A DNA stretch of 64,000 nucleotides from Allolobophora icterica (GCA_963556255.1 OY744604.1:74518736-74582735); one strand, 5' to 3'. Shown: positions 1 through 12,452, counted from the stretch's first letter. Translations and numbers: made by a program. Notes: generated by a model not told the origin, from the letters alone.

Positions 1-714
1 CCACTGGCCACATGATTTTCACTTCCTTAATGAGATCTGTTGATTCATGATACATACTTTTTTATCGCTGATCACAGAAATGTAATACATGCGCGTTTTC
101 ATGTTTTCATGTCACAGAAGCTATGGATAAATCGCCAAAAAGTTATAACGACTTCTAAGTGTATTTAACGCATTTCTTGTATTTCAATTTTGCTTTCTAC
201 ATAATGACTTTCTACCTCTTTGATTTGTCATATTCAGGTGCTTGGTTATTTATTACTACAGTAGGTTTCAAGAAAATAGCTTTTCGTAACTGCATACTTT
301 ACTGACGCCAGAAGTTTTACGAAAACTAAATGACTAAACAGCGGTGACAACTTCGGTGATGAATTCATCTTGAAAGCACGACCACAACTGTTGTGGTAAA
401 ATAAGCAAATAATTATTATATTTTTGATCAGGACAAAATAATGCTGTGTGCCTCATACAGGCTGTAACACTTGTGCACTTTATCTCAGAGCCTCGATTAA
501 AAAACTCTCGACGTTGTTTGCCCATTGCATTACCATTGATGCGGCAGGAAGAGAAGAATCATTTAACAGACTGTTAGTTCTGCTTGATAGATGCTTTTTC
601 TTCCAAACACATGAAATCACTTTTTCATCAAAATTTCGGGTCAGAGCTATTTAGACCTGTGACGCATGGTAACATTCTTCGTGTGGAAAGACGCCAGAAG
701 TGTGGACGTTAAAC

Positions 715-786
<72 letters not shown>

Positions 787-790
787 AATT

Positions 791-827
<37 letters not shown>

Positions 828-828
828 C
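715..828. repeat. (GAT)n microsatellite
   Basis: Almost pure GAT trinucleotide repeat of about 38 units with one interruption near 786. Histidine-, aspartate- or methionine-rich frames across it are artefacts of the repeat. Confidence 0.95.
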
Positions 829-2312
829 GTTGCTGCGTGAGGTGATGCAGTGGACCTTGAAATTGATGATGAACCAGAATTTCAACCATTGAAGTCAGTT
901 TAGCCTAATTTTATAACTCAGCCTGAGTTGGATAATCTAGTTGATCCAAGATAGATTTTAGTGTCACCTCTTCGCATCAATTAAATTTTTTTTTATGAAA
1001 TTACCTAATCCAAGTGATTTAATTCTAGAATGTTCGAACACTCCTGTCTTTAACAGATGAAACATTTTGGTCACGTGCCTTTAAAAGAGAGAAGAAGAGG
1101 GAAAGATACGGATTTGTTATCAGTTTGTTTTAGCAAAAATAACGAGCAGTATTTCCTCGCGAGTCAGCGAATGAGTTGAAACATTTGGTGGACAGACACT
1201 GAACTTCTACTTCAACGACTGAAAGCGATTTGATTAAAAGAAACATTTAAATTATTGTAAAGCACGGAAAATAAATGAGAAGAAAGCAATCGTTTACGCT
1301 AGCCTGAGAAATAGCCATGGACGTGAGGTGTTTGCGACCTCATTTTTCTTAGCCTCGGCACATGACCTTCTCTCCTTCGCTCTATCATCTTTTTACTGAC
1401 ATTGTACGGCCAGTGAGCTCGTTATAACTGGGTTAGCTGGGTTAGCTAGGGGCGCATATGGAGCAGAAATCTCAAAACACATTTTTCTTTCTACCCCGGG
1501 GGGGCTTTGAACCCCATATCTCTGATTTGACCTCCAGCACGCTAGTCACTTGACTTGTCTATCACACACTTCCTATGAGTCCTGGAGAGCCAGTTTATGT
1601 GTAAATAAACTTCTGAAAGGACAGTCCTCGAGGACATAATTTATTATATTATGTCCATTAAAAACTACATGTACATAAACGCACACACACATATATAATA
1701 TGCACGTACATTATCTACTATATACCTCATGCATATGTATATATGAATGTAATCCTGAATAGTTAGTGTTTCTTTAATAAGAATATCTTCAATAGAGGAA
1801 GCTAATGTAATGGAGAAGTTTTTAAGAAACCATCCTGTCTGAGACCGGAGCGTAAATACAGCAGCATTGAGGACATGACTGATGCCATATGTTGTTCAGA
1901 CAACTGCGGTAACAGTCTAGTCTTAGCACGAGAGATTCATTAAGTTAGATGTTCGAGGTCATGGCAGCACTCATCACGGCTTCAAAGCCAAGACTTCCGC
2001 TACAGAAGCCTCTAAGATTATGAAATCTGGTCCTGCGTCGTATCATCAAGTGCTGCGACATTTTACTATTGACCGAAGCACTCGAGGCGATTTATGGTCG
2101 TCATGGAAACGGACCAGCGCATTTAAGGGTCATCGAGGTAGCAGGTTGTGCTTAGATGAAGCAGAATGCTGATGGTTTACGAGAATGAAAAACAAGGCAC
2201 GTACTTTTAGGAGAGTTTTTGAAGCTCCTGAATAATTATATTTAATTTTCAGATACAAAAAGATTTGCCTATGTATGTAAATTATGTATATAATATATGT
2301 ATTTAAATACAT
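829..2312. other. Unassigned intergenic DNA
   Basis: I see no supportable gene here. There is a CA/TA-rich patch near 1680-1745. On the minus strand around 1495-1560 a short tRNA-like stretch with a B-box-like GGTTCAAAGCC could be a decayed SINE. The rest is AT-rich with no long open frame. Confidence 0.5.
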
Positions 2313-2886
2313 ATATCTTATCTTATCTTATCTTATATGATTATTTATAAAGCGCCTCTCACAGCATAGACTATTCAGAGGCGCTCCCAGCGTGTCAGCC
2401 CCGAGGGAAAAGAAAGGTCTTTAGGCAGCGGAGAGAAGAAGGCGAGATCCCAAGCAATATCTTGCTACGGAGAGAGGGGGGCAGGTCATTCCAAAGGGAA
2501 GGGCCAAGGATGGCAAAAGCACGATGCTGAGCCATCGAAGTCCTTGCGCGAGGGACAAGCAGATCAAAGCGGTCAGCAGACCGAAGAGGGCGGGAAGACA
2601 GAGCAGATAGAGGTTTGCGCATTAGGTCACAGAGGTATTTAGGAGCTTTTCCCAGTTGAGTCCTAGAGACCAGGAGAAGAACCTTGTATTGGATGCGGGA
2701 AGCAACAGGAAGCCAGTGAAGTACATCAGTCATAAAGGTAGTTATGTGAGAGAAGCGAGGAAAACGGGCAATGAGCCTGGCAGCCGCATTCAGAACAGAC
2801 TGCAGCGATGAAAGGCGCGCTTTAGGGAGCCCAGCAAACAATGAATTGCAATAGTCAATGCGGCAGCAAATGAAGGCATGGACCAT
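2313..2886 (-). mobile_element. Non-LTR retrotransposon (LINE) 3' fragment, reverse transcriptase C-terminus
   Basis: A 163-codon open minus-strand frame (2886-2395) matches the C-terminal region of CR1/L2-like LINE polyproteins. Seen in order are an RIDYCNSLFAGLP-type segment, LQSVLNAAARLI, a HITTFMTDVLHWLPV segment and the terminal LWNDLPPSLR and LKTFLFPRG blocks. Downstream on the same strand lie a short non-coding stretch and a (TTATC)n-type simple repeat near 2313-2336, as at many LINE 3' ends. The catalytic YADD core is absent, so this is a 5'-truncated dead copy. The LINE assignment is firm; the clade is an inference. Confidence 0.85.
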
Positions 2887-5100
2887 AGTAGTTTATAGTT
2901 TATTATATAATAAACACCATTCAGTGCATGCGTTTTCCTGTTCCCTGCTGATATTCAGCCGCGTGAGCGAAAATACAGAATGAAGTTGTGATGTAATGTT
3001 ACTTAACATTCTCAAAGCGCCATCTTGTACCGTTAGAATACTACTTTTAAATAACTTAAATAAAAATAGAGTTCATTTAGAAGAACAGGATTACCTGAAA
3101 GAACCTAGCAATCAAGAAATTTGAAAATCTCTCGAACACGTAGAATCCAACCAGCGAAGTTAAATCTAGGATTGACAGTTTACAATATGTATAGAATTTG
3201 TTATCCATGTTCTGCTGAAAATTAGAAGTGGAGACAGACAATTGAAAGTCCGCAGCACACGGTTATGCTCACTGGTTGGCAAACTGGTTGTATATGGCAC
3301 ATGTAGGTTTTATATTCGACATTGTCCAAAACTAGACTAAAGTAATAACCATGGAACTCAGATTCGGATACAGTAGACAGCCAAACATGCTAGAATTACC
3401 GATAAAGTTCGCATAGGCCCTATAACGAATAACATTTACAAAACGAACAAGACATGTGAACAGCCGGTTAGGTTTGATTTAAAGGGCGTTGATTGGTATT
3501 TTTCTCAGCCGAACAGTTTTATTGTGGCCTCGACGCAATTATTGCAGCCCACGACTTTGACAGAAATATCTCGACATCTGTTATTGTCTCCAGCTTCATC
3601 AGCTCTAAAATGTTGTAGTTCATGTCTTCTTAAGAATGACGGAAAATCCTTGTCTACGTTCTGTCCTCAGTCTAAAGTCGGCCGAAATTTTCTCGATCAG
3701 ATTATTTTGGCACTCAATCAAAATAAAAACAGCGAGACAAGTATGGTCGGGTTTCGTTGCAAGACCAGATCCACATACTAGGCAGAAAGGCAAACTGTTA
3801 CGGTGACTGAATATAAATGAGCAGTTAAAACGCTGGACATAGTAGGCTCTAGAACATTTAGGTGAGCCTGCAGCAAGCAAGCTAGAGGAAGAAACAGACT
3901 TTTCAAGTTCTGTAATAAAACGTTCAAGCTCGGTTTATCGAAAACAACAGTTAGAATTATGAGGCATGCAAGTTTTGATTTTTGCTTCCTGTGTGCATAT
4001 TGAGGTTGAATAAACAACGTAGGTCCATGATAGCGATCTATAACGCAGCTAGACATTCGCTTCATCAAGATGGAGATAGATATTGTTGTGTATCTTTTAG
4101 GTAAGATATAATGTTCTTCAAAGAAAACCAGTATGGGCAATCATGTTCATTGTTATCATGATCATGTTATCGTGATCATTATATCATCAGCGTTGCCATT
4201 ATCATCGTCGTCGTCGTCGTCATCGTCATCATCATCGTCAATAACGACAACAAAATCATTTGCCAACACCATAATGATCTGGCTCTAACTACTGTAGATA
4301 CTAGATATCACATTTGTTTTAATCCCATCAACCTACCGCCAAGCTACAATTAGGCTGCAGTTTATGCTACTTGACCACGCAAGTTCTTCTGCGGTTCTAT
4401 CAGAAACGACACGATGCTTGTTCTTATTGACTTGCTAGGGAGACTCTGCACCACTTACGGAATTACAGTCGTGGAAGAGCCTCGATTTTCCTGAATGGGC
4501 GGGTATTTATTGAATCCATGAATTTGGGAATGTCACGATGTTCACCTCGTTGAAATCGGTTTGCTTTTGTTCGTTGATTAGTTACTTTTAACGATGCTTT
4601 GCCATCTTCCTTTATACAGACTTTTGACTGGCACTACCAGAGTACGAGCAATGGCAGAATTTTGATATCCCGTAGGCTTGTTCTTGCTTGTCCTTTGGAC
4701 CCATTGTGCCATCTATGTATACTGATTTGGGATCGAATTTTAGTCAGCGTACTGAAAATTTTCGGCTGACATGTCAACTCTCAGACACGTTGACTTCTGA
4801 GTCCAACATATTGGCAGACATGCGGGACGTGTAAGCCTGAATGTCTTCATAAGGATGGACATGCAACAGTCAGGAGCATAATCAAATCAAAAAATGGCAT
4901 ATACTGCATTTTCGGCTTGTGAAACAGCGAAGAACTACCCAATTCAATTCCTTCGGCAGTCCCTGCTTTAGTGGCAGCGTCAGTTGTGCCACATAAGGAC
5001 GAAATTTGTCATATCGTTATCATTATTATTAGTTATTCTTCGGTGCAAATTTTATAGACTTGCGGAATAGTTTGAATGATAGCGCTGTGTCAATGGAGAC
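2887..5100. other. Unassigned intergenic DNA upstream of gene A
   Basis: No gene is supportable. It contains a mixed ATC/GTC microsatellite near 4199-4240. The only candidate signal is a very short possible leader exon at 4070-4100, which encodes ten mostly hydrophobic residues before a strong GTAAG donor in phase 1. That is shorter than a usual signal peptide, so it is not called as an exon. Confidence 0.4.
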
Positions 5101-5139
5101 CGCCGTGGTTTTTAATACGAAATTGAGAAATACCGGTCA

Positions 5140-5490
5140 TTGACCGTAACTTCAAAATTTTATAGCCGCCGCAGATCACTCACCAAAACCTCACCACTTG
5201 CTATATCTAGACAGGTCTTTCACACAAAACTGAAAACACTGCTCTTTCACAAATCCCATCCCGATTCCTCCTCCTCTCCCTACCTCCCTCGCCGTGGAAA
5301 CCCTAAACACCACCCACCTTAGCCGTCTTACTGCATACCTGACTGACTCCTTTGGATCTTGACCTGGAACCGATTCGACACCCCTGCCTATCGATTTTGA
5401 TTTGACTAAGCGCCTGTGAATAAGCTGGTTTCCGCGACGTAGCTTTTTTGGGCGCTGTAGAAGTCTCGAGATTACGATTACGATTACTTG
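5140..5490 (+). mobile_element. LINE 3' end fragment with (ATTACG)n tail
   Basis: The plus frame from 5140 ends in a VFHTKLKTLLFHKSHP-like block, typical of the last residues of CR1-type LINE proteins. A 3' UTR follows, carrying GCGCCTGTGAATAAGCTGG and ending in repeated ATTACG units at 5466-5488. The same 3' tail recurs at 11548-11630, inverted at 24572-24660 and inverted twice at 45088-45262, which defines a dispersed family. Confidence 0.7.
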
Positions 5491-5951
5491 AGCTCTATGG
5501 CAAATTATCGTAGGCCTACTTTACCAGACTGTGACGGCACCCTCTTTCCAAATTCGGGCCTGAATCCCCACAGCTGGTCCGTAGTTACGCTACTGTCATA
5601 GACGAGTGAAAAGTGTAGTAGTTCTGACACATACTGTATGTATATGACTTTTCTTCTGAAATATAATGTTTCCATACTTGAAGTGTTTCCCACTTTCATG
5701 TCCTTGAAAACAGCTTCCTGTGAATGTTGTTAGAAAGGAACGTAAATTATAACCCACAGCACAGCTTAAGGGGCTTGTCTGACACGCTGGAGTATCAGCC
5801 GTTCGAGCAAATAAAACTGTAAAGCTAGTTTATTGTTAGCTTCTGGCACTCATGCAAATTGCTTTTACACTAAAAGTCGATATATCTATTTCGACACCTG
5901 TTGCTTTAAGTAGATATGAAAAGTAAAATCTTGTTTTAATTATTTCTTTAG

Positions 5952-6290
5952 TTTTGTGTCTTCCCGTCATTCGAGGAAGGCTTACGATTAATCCACAAGA
6001 AATCGTGGCAGTTAAAGGTGATCGAGTTGAGTGTGAATGCACCACAGATTCACCAGACGATTATGTCTCGTGGGATCTCCGTAAATACAACGATCCTATG
6101 AACCCAATATGGTTAGGCCAAGGAAATGGTTCCCAAAATTCCAACGGGCTATCCTACAGAAGAATCCGGAAAGCTCAAGGTCACTTCGTTCTCGTCATTG
6201 AATCAGTTGATAGATCCCACGCAGGAGTTTACATATGCGAAGAGGGATTTCGTCTGGTGAGCAGCATAGCAGCCGAGCTAACAGTTATAG
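5952..6290 (+). CDS. Gene A exon: V-type immunoglobulin domain of an IgSF receptor
   Basis: Gene A is a putative type I membrane receptor. This 339-nt exon runs from an acceptor (TTCTTTAG) to a donor (ATAG/GTATGA) and is phase 1 at both ends, as usual for Ig exons. It encodes one Ig fold: the B-strand cysteine in RVECEC, the C-strand tryptophan in YVSWDL, and the F-strand motif HAGVYIC before the G strand AAELTVI. An NGS glycosylation sequon lies in the middle. The next exons are at 6890, 9804 and 12001. No convincing signal-peptide exon was found upstream, so the 5' end of the gene is missing from this model. Ligand and function are unknown. Confidence 0.8.
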
Positions 6291-6594
6291 GTATGAATTA
6301 TTTCAAATTAATCTACATTAAAACGTTTCTCGGAGAACTCTAATTTCAATTTTCTATACGAACTTCCAATGACATTAAATTATCCATGTAATGCTATTGC
6401 AATGTATGCTGATAAAGTATATAGAATTCAGAATCAATGTCACTCGTAAAGTAATTTTTAAAAGTAGAGTATGCATATAGCTGATATTTTGCACTAATAT
6501 TGCACATTAGAGGGCATAGTTTATAGTATCAGGGCACTGTTCAATCCTGGGTTTCCGTTATTAGGTTAGGAGCGACTCTTTTGAATTGTTCTCT

Positions 6595-6830
6595 TCAATC
6601 AATCAATCATCCAACCAATCAATCAATCAACTGAGCATTTATATATCGCCCCTTTAAGGCAAAAATTCAAAGGCGCTCAAAGCCCAACCCCGGCGAAAAA
6701 CAACAGAACAGCCTTAAGAGCAGAGAAGGAAGAGGTGGACGGGTCTCGAGGAAGAGGCCGCAACTCAGAGGTACCCATTCCAAATTGTGGGTCCAGCCAC
6801 GGAGAAGGCGTGATGCTGTATAGTTGAAGA
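6595..6830. repeat. Dispersed LINE-tail-like repeat in gene A intron 1
   Basis: A run of CAATCAAT units is followed by a GCGCTCAAAGCCCAACCCCGG stretch. It resembles the AAGCGCC-containing 3' ends of the other LINE fragments here, in reverse. No coding remains are visible. Confidence 0.45.
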
Positions 6831-6889
6831 AACAGTGTATGAGTCTGTGATTACAATTGCAATTACTGTTGTAAAAATTTTCTCCTTAG

Positions 6890-7215
6890 ATCCGGACCCG
6901 AAATGCAGTGTCATAACGCTGAGCAACGGAGGCGTTTTGATGTCGTCTCTCTTCGTAATCCTTAAATGCAGTTTCGACTACGACGGAAACATCGCCCCGA
7001 TAGTACGATGGACTCAGGCCAACGACAATGACGCTAACACTTTGTCTTCGACAGAATGCAATTCGATCAATGGAAAGATGCAGTGCACTGTAACTGTCAT
7101 GCCAAACAACCCGACAATTATAGCCGTTCAGACAATGCAACTGATCCGGATAATCATCATGAGTCCATTGTTTTAGATTTCACTCACGATCGCAATAACT
7201 GTACATGCACTTGGA
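6890..7215 (+). pseudogene. Gene A exon: second Ig-like domain, out of frame
   Basis: The acceptor (CTCCTTAG) and donor (TTGGA/GTGAGT) are good, and the first half (PDPKCSV, VILKCSFDY, PIVRWTQ) aligns in layout with the second Ig exons of genes B, C and D. The exon is 326 nt, not a multiple of three. The entry frame reaches TAG at 7174-7176, while the downstream frame (from about 7100) stays open to the donor in the expected phase 1. This fits a single-base deletion or an assembly error. If real, gene A is truncated before its membrane segment. An unrecognised splice choice is a less likely alternative. Confidence 0.6.
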
Positions 7216-7416
7216 GTGAGTCTATTTCTTTTCTCGCACTATCATACACGTCGGTACTAATCACAGTGCAAGCAGTTTACCTGTTAAGAAGAAGTTGATG
7301 CAGTTTTATGTTTAACATGCCGTGTAGAAACTTATCTGAAATTGCTTTGGTGTCTCATAATCGTACTAATGGAAAAGAGCATTAAACTGTTATCTCTCAC
7401 ATAGCGTTTCATTTAA

Positions 7417-9221
7417 CCCATTTGCCGCCAACGTTGCGAAAACGCAACGCACTGTTTGGAAATTTGAGAAAAAAATCAAGACTCGATAAATTCACGCAAA
7501 TTCTTTTTGTCTTACTTCCTGGGTGTTCACTACGTCTGCTGGTATCAAAAATATATTCTTTGCTGTTGTCTGCAATTTTTTTTAAGTTGCGCAAAATTCG
7601 TGGTTTTTGACGTCTAACTAGTGGTTTTGTTCAAGAATTTTCTTTTGACATAAGACGTTATATTTCCCAGAAGCGATCCTGTCTCTTTTGAAGTACTTAG
7701 GTGAGTATTTAATACTATTTGTTTATTAATAGTATGTCTCATTATATGCCGATACCCCAATGTCCGAAATTTTCATGTTGCGTTTTCGCAACTTCGGCGG
7801 AATGCGATATATACACATTGTTGCGTTTTCGCAACTTCGGCAGAAAACGATATGCACAATTTGACACCTAGTGATTCAGATAAACTTATGTCAGTTTACG
7901 ATTACTTACAACAATTTCAGTTTAGTGATACATAAATGATGGCGTGCTCAGCGCTGCCACTCTTCATTGGGCATACTTTTGAAAGATGCACAATGCACAT
8001 AGAATTTTTCAGAGGAGGCTGAGGGAGAAGTTCCATTGCTTGAGGGAGGCCGTCCCAGTGATATTTGAAGAAGATGATATCACCACCCCCATCCTAAGTT
8101 GATTAGCAAAGCGATAGCGAACATTTTGACGAAAATTAGCTCATGACTACCGATGTGATGCCAGAAGACGTTGCCGGGCATGTGGAAGTCCATTGCACTG
8201 ATGCATCAATGTCAAACCAACGGTCACCGCCCACTAGGCATACCTCGCGTGAAACGCAATCGAAGTCAAGAAGAAAGCCACGGGTGTCAGCAAGGTACAA
8301 GTCTTCCAGGCAGCAGCTTGCGGAAAGGTCAGACGAACCACTGCAGCATGTTTATTCGAAGGACACAGCTCCAGAATATCTTCAAAGTCTTCCAGGCGGC
8401 AGACTGATCTCGTGTCCGATACTCATACGCCGATGGAAGAGTCAGTGGATTCAACGCCCTTGCCGGCCAAGAAGCACCGACTACCTTCAAAGCCGCCTAA
8501 GTCTTCTTAGCCAACGAAAGAGGATTGGCAATGCCAAGAACCAAAATTTACATTGAGCCCTGTCAACAAGGAGAAGATAAAGATGTGGCAGTTGATCAAA
8601 CAGGTGATAAGCAAGAGCGAGTCTTTTAAGAATTTTGGGATGACGAGGTGTTTAGCCTGATAACACAGAGTACACTGTAGGCCTATGCACAGCACTGGCG
8701 TACACTTGTCCAAAATAGGGGGGATTTGGTTCTTCATTCTACACTTGTTGCATTGAATGTACAGTCCACCCCAATTATTGGGGGTCATATCCCCCGGCTC
8801 CCCTCCCAGAGTCTACGCCTATGATGCACAGCATTGCACGTCATTGCCAAGAACGAAGATGGTCGTCGACTGCGTTGTCGGTTGTGCCACAGGACCACGT
8901 ACTACACGTGTATCGCATGCACGTCAAGTGCCTTGCTCAATACCATGGAAACAAGTGACATTGAACTTGAATCAGTTTACAGCATGCACACACATTTTTA
9001 TTGAAATGACCCCGAACACAATCGATGACTAATAGAACATCATATAGTGAACAAATACATCGTTCCCGCCGATGTTGCGAAAACGCAACGTCCTATAACT
9101 AGGACACTACATATAGTTCCAATAAAAATGCACTGTCAGAAGTTTATTGGCATCATATTGATGACCTAGTATCAGTTACAGCTTAATCCGGTGGCTATTT
9201 CTAATAGCGGCGGTAAATGGG
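7417..9221. mobile_element. Non-autonomous piggyBac-like element
   Basis: The element is bounded by TTAA at 7413-7416 and 9222-9225, the obligate piggyBac target duplication. Its terminal inverted repeats are CCCATTTGCCGCC and its near-complement GGCGGTAAATGGG (12 of 13 match). Four copies of the palindrome GTTGCG-N4-CGCAAC lie subterminally at 7433, 7777, 7820 and 9074. A plus frame at 8143-8556 and a cysteine pattern around 8855-8945 (CRLC..C..C) may be remnants of a transposase N-terminus and C-terminal zinc domain. The catalytic core is missing, so it cannot encode a transposase. It lies in gene A's second intron. Confidence 0.85.
8693..8823. mobile_element. Short hAT-type MITE nested in the piggyBac-like element
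   Basis: The 131-bp unit has terminal CACTGGCGTA and TACGCCTATG and is flanked by an exact 8-bp duplication ATGCACAG (8685-8692 and 8824-8831). An inverted relative lies at 15210-15340. Nesting shows it is younger than the surrounding piggyBac derivative. Confidence 0.8.
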
Positions 9222-9803
9222 TTAATAAAACCAATGCGCTTCAAACTTTTTTTTAGCAAAAAGCGTCAATGTCTCTGGGTCACGGAACAAATACGCCTTT
9301 CTCCTGCGTGATTCCGTGAAGATTGGACTGTTGGACTGCACTATCACCAAAGATAAGACTACATTAGAGACCGTGTCTATGTATGCGCCACAAACAGAAC
9401 ACCAACCACAGTCGTTTGACAGTCAGTTAATACTTCAAGAATTTGCAAAAATAATTTTATTTGGGCCAGTGATCTTATTTTAGACCATAATGTAAAATTT
9501 GTAGAATTGTCAAAATGCATGATAATAGCTGAGTAACCAGGTATCCATTTGTTTCGATCACAAACAATCAATGGTTTATTGATATATGTTAGCAGATAAT
9601 ATTAGTTTTAAACCGTGAAGTTGATATTAACATGTTAGTAAAACCTCTTGAGCTGCAATCGTATTAAATAGTTTGTCTGATACCAGCAGATTGCATATAG
9701 ACCTTTGTGCACCTTTGATTTATGATTTATGAATAAGAAGACTAAATTATATTACGCACAGCGTATTTTTTCGAAGTATTCATACTGTTTCAACGTATTT
9801 CAG

Positions 9804-9935
9804 AACTCCACGGCTGGTTCACAGACAATGCCAAAGCTGCATATACGATCGCTGCACTATCAGGCGCCTTGATAATCGCATTAACTGCATTCATTATCAT
9901 GTTGGCACAAAGTCGTCGTCAGAAGAAAGAGCCAA
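9804..9935 (+). CDS. Gene A exon: transmembrane segment
   Basis: This 132-nt phase 1-1 exon has acceptor ATTTCAG and donor CAA/GTAAGTG. It encodes a short stalk (LHGWFTDNAKAAYT), about 23 apolar residues (IAALSGALIIALTAFIIMLA) and a basic stop-transfer QSRRQKK, predicting a single-pass type I protein. There is no charged residue inside the membrane span, so no obvious pairing with an ITAM adaptor. It splices in frame to the exon at 12001. Confidence 0.8.
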
Positions 9936-10049
9936 GTAAGTGTTTCATTTGCATAATAATTTTGATGTTTTCAAGATCAACGACTAAGTAAACAAATTTC
10001 ATAGATTAACATTTGAATTCAATAATATTGACGGCGATGTGCTTGCTGG

Positions 10050-10399
10050 CAGTGGCGTCACTAGGGCTGGTGTCACCCAGTGCGGTAAAGTCATGGTGTC
10101 ACCCTCATGTGAAATTTGACGACCTTTTTTTTAGGAAATTCGTCTCACAAAAATATGATGACCTTTTTTAGGAAATTTGTCTCACAAAAATTTTATGACC
10201 TTTTTAGGAAATTCGTCTCACAAAAACTTTGATGACCTTTTTTTAAGGAATTCGTCATCTTAAAAAAATTTCATGCCCCTGATTTCTCCTGAAACTCTTC
10301 TAAATTCTTAGACAGTGATTTTGTCATTTGGGTGTCACCCCCTCTGGGGGTGTCACCCGGTGCGGTCCGCACCCCCGCACCCCCCTCGTGACGCCCCTG
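10050..10399. mobile_element. hAT-type MITE (350 bp)
   Basis: Ends are CAGTGGCGTCACTAGG and CCTCGTGACGCCCCTG, flanked by an exact 8-bp duplication CTTGCTGG (10042-10049, 10400-10407). Internal direct repeats of AGGAAATTCGTCTCACAAAAA occur four times. It is non-coding. Confidence 0.9.
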
Positions 10400-11437
10400 C
10401 TTGCTGGTCAAACTTCATTACTCTAAATCACATATTTTGGCATTCTATGTTGGCATTACTCTATGCCTGCTTAAATCCGCCATCGTAGTTTTATCATTCT
10501 ATATTATTTAATGCTTCTAAAGTTCGTTATTTTAATTACTATTTAGCCTAATGTCTGCACAACCGGTTCTCGACTGGTTCTGCCCAGAGGATAATGTTCT
10601 GAAATGCGATTCTACTTAGAAGCTGCTATCGATTGATGCCTTGTGCGTTATGATAACGACACTGTAGAATTTTTTAGTTTGTACTAGATAGCGTATCCAT
10701 GTATTACAAAGAAATAAGTTATTGAAAGTGGAACCTATGTTAAACGACAATAATTATTATTACACGTAGCAAACGTTGAGATGGCAAGCGTCCAGACTAT
10801 AAGGTTGGAGTTTTAGTGCTTAATATTTCTGTTCTGCTTCCCATAACAATTTAGAAAATAAAACACGAGTTAAATTTAGTTGTTCACATACAACTTTTCC
10901 AAAGTTTGGGCTTGTTAAATTTTATTTTAAAAGGACTTAATAGAATTATTAGCACGGTCAATTTTACGTGATGTGAAATAATGTCTAGCGTTTATTTACG
11001 ATTACATCTACAAATTAAGTCTAGCTGTCTAACTGCATTTCCCAAAACATGTCTTTGTGTTTGCTGTTTATGCACGTAATTTCATCCTTTCGTTTTACCA
11101 GTACATTGCAGGCGTTATGGTTTTATATGTTGCTACAAACACGTATATTTAGCGAACCCTAATCGCCAGCTATTAAGCGAAAGGTGAAAGCCAATACGGA
11201 AAGTGGTTGAATTCTGAATCGCCACAAAACGAAAGAAATCCATAGATTTAGCAGAACACGTTAATGTCGCCTTACACCTGTTTAGCTAAAGATACGTAAA
11301 ATTGTTTTAAACAATTTAAAACCTCGATTGAGCAGAAACTAGCTGTGCAAATTTAGTGCCCTTCGCTTGGTTTTCTTTCTTTTTCATACGAAATGGAAAC
11401 GAATATAACATTACAACAAAATCAAAACTTACGACAA

Positions 11438-11472
11438 TGATGATGATGATGATGATGATGATGACGACGACA
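11438..11472. repeat. (ATG)n / (ACG)n microsatellite
   Basis: Pure ATG trinucleotides run into ACG units. This lies in gene A's last intron. Confidence 0.9.
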
Positions 11473-11547
11473 ACGACCTCTGCATCTTGTCTCTCTGGCC
11501 AACGGGACTCGGACCACCAATGGACATCGATCTCTGACATGATGCAG

Positions 11548-11630
11548 CGCTCATGAATAAGCTGGTGCTTTGCTCCTAGCTTTAGTGTAGCGCTTTAGAA
11601 ATTTGAAGTTTACGATAAACGATTACAATT
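11548..11630 (+). repeat. LINE 3' tail fragment
   Basis: GCGCTCATGAATAAGCTGG, then a GTAGCGCTTTAGAAATTT stretch ending in ACGATTAC-like units. It is the same family and orientation as 5395-5490, with no coding part. Confidence 0.6.
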
Positions 11631-11825
11631 TTGTCTATGGTTTTGAGTAGATGGTTCCACCATTGAATCGAGCCTGTTCGTGCATCAAAGGAGACGGCCG
11701 TCTGAATTAGTTTTATTGTTACGCATTTACTAAACGCCACCATCTAATAACCAAGGAGCAATCGATTTCGTCTATCAATTATTGTGAGTGAAGGACTTGC
11801 TCAAGATTCCTACACACTAAATCGA

Positions 11826-11895
11826 TGTATCAGAGGAGGCTCGAACCAGTAACTCTCCGCATTTCAAGGCGAGTTCCCTAATCAATCTGCTTCCG
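11826..11895 (-). repeat. tRNA-like (SINE head-like) sequence
   Basis: The minus strand reads TGATTAGGGAACTCGCC (A-box-like) and, about 35 nt later, GGTTCGAGCC (B-box-like). The stems are imperfect and no clear acceptor arm is seen, so a SINE remnant is more likely than a functional tRNA. Confidence 0.3.
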
Positions 11896-12000
11896 GAATA
11901 AAAGTAGCTGATTGGCTACTGCGAATGTATAAGGTATCGTTTCTAGCGATATGGTGAAGATATAGGACATAACCAATCAATGTTGTGCATGTTTTGACAG

Positions 12001-12452
12001 GTGTGTCTCAAAAGTCGGCGGAGATGAAGAAAAAGGATGACATGGATGACGAAGTGTGGTACGAAGACATAGATCAGTTTCTGGGTTCTACTCAGACGTT
12101 GGTCAGTACAGGAAGTCTTTACACAGCCCAGCAAAACGCCGAGCCACCGATCCCCAATGAATACAAATATCAGCCCATATTGAGCGGTCTTGAACCTGTA
12201 GCGATGATCCACGATGTGCAGGTTCACAGTGCAATGGAAGAAGAAGACCTGATGTCAATGGCCAGTTCACTGTATTGCGATGCCTATGATGTCACCGCCG
12301 CTGCGGGGGAGGCTTCAGTCTACGATTGCCTGGCAGCACGGCCATCTAGGCCTACTAGACGACTGCCATACACATCGGTCACAGTCAGCGCAGAACAGGC
12401 GGAAAGTTCATCCGACATCTACGCAACGGTGAACGTGGCCTGCACTTATTAG
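12001..12452 (+). CDS. Gene A last exon: tyrosine-rich cytoplasmic tail
   Basis: The acceptor is TTTTGACAG; the exon enters in phase 1 and stays open 150 codons to TAG at 12450-12452. The tail is acidic and holds about ten tyrosines. Several sit in ITIM-like contexts (S/I/V/L-x-Y-x-x-I/V/L): SVYDCL and LPYTSV fit exactly, while EYKYQPIL and SDIYATV are near matches. In vertebrate receptors such sites, once phosphorylated, recruit SH2 phosphatases; an inhibitory role here is inference. Function depends on whether the frame break in the 6890-7215 exon is real. Confidence 0.8.

Noticed and set aside
4070..4100. Signal-peptide exon of gene A
   Set aside because: Good donor and phase, but only ten residues and an acidic start; not enough to call.
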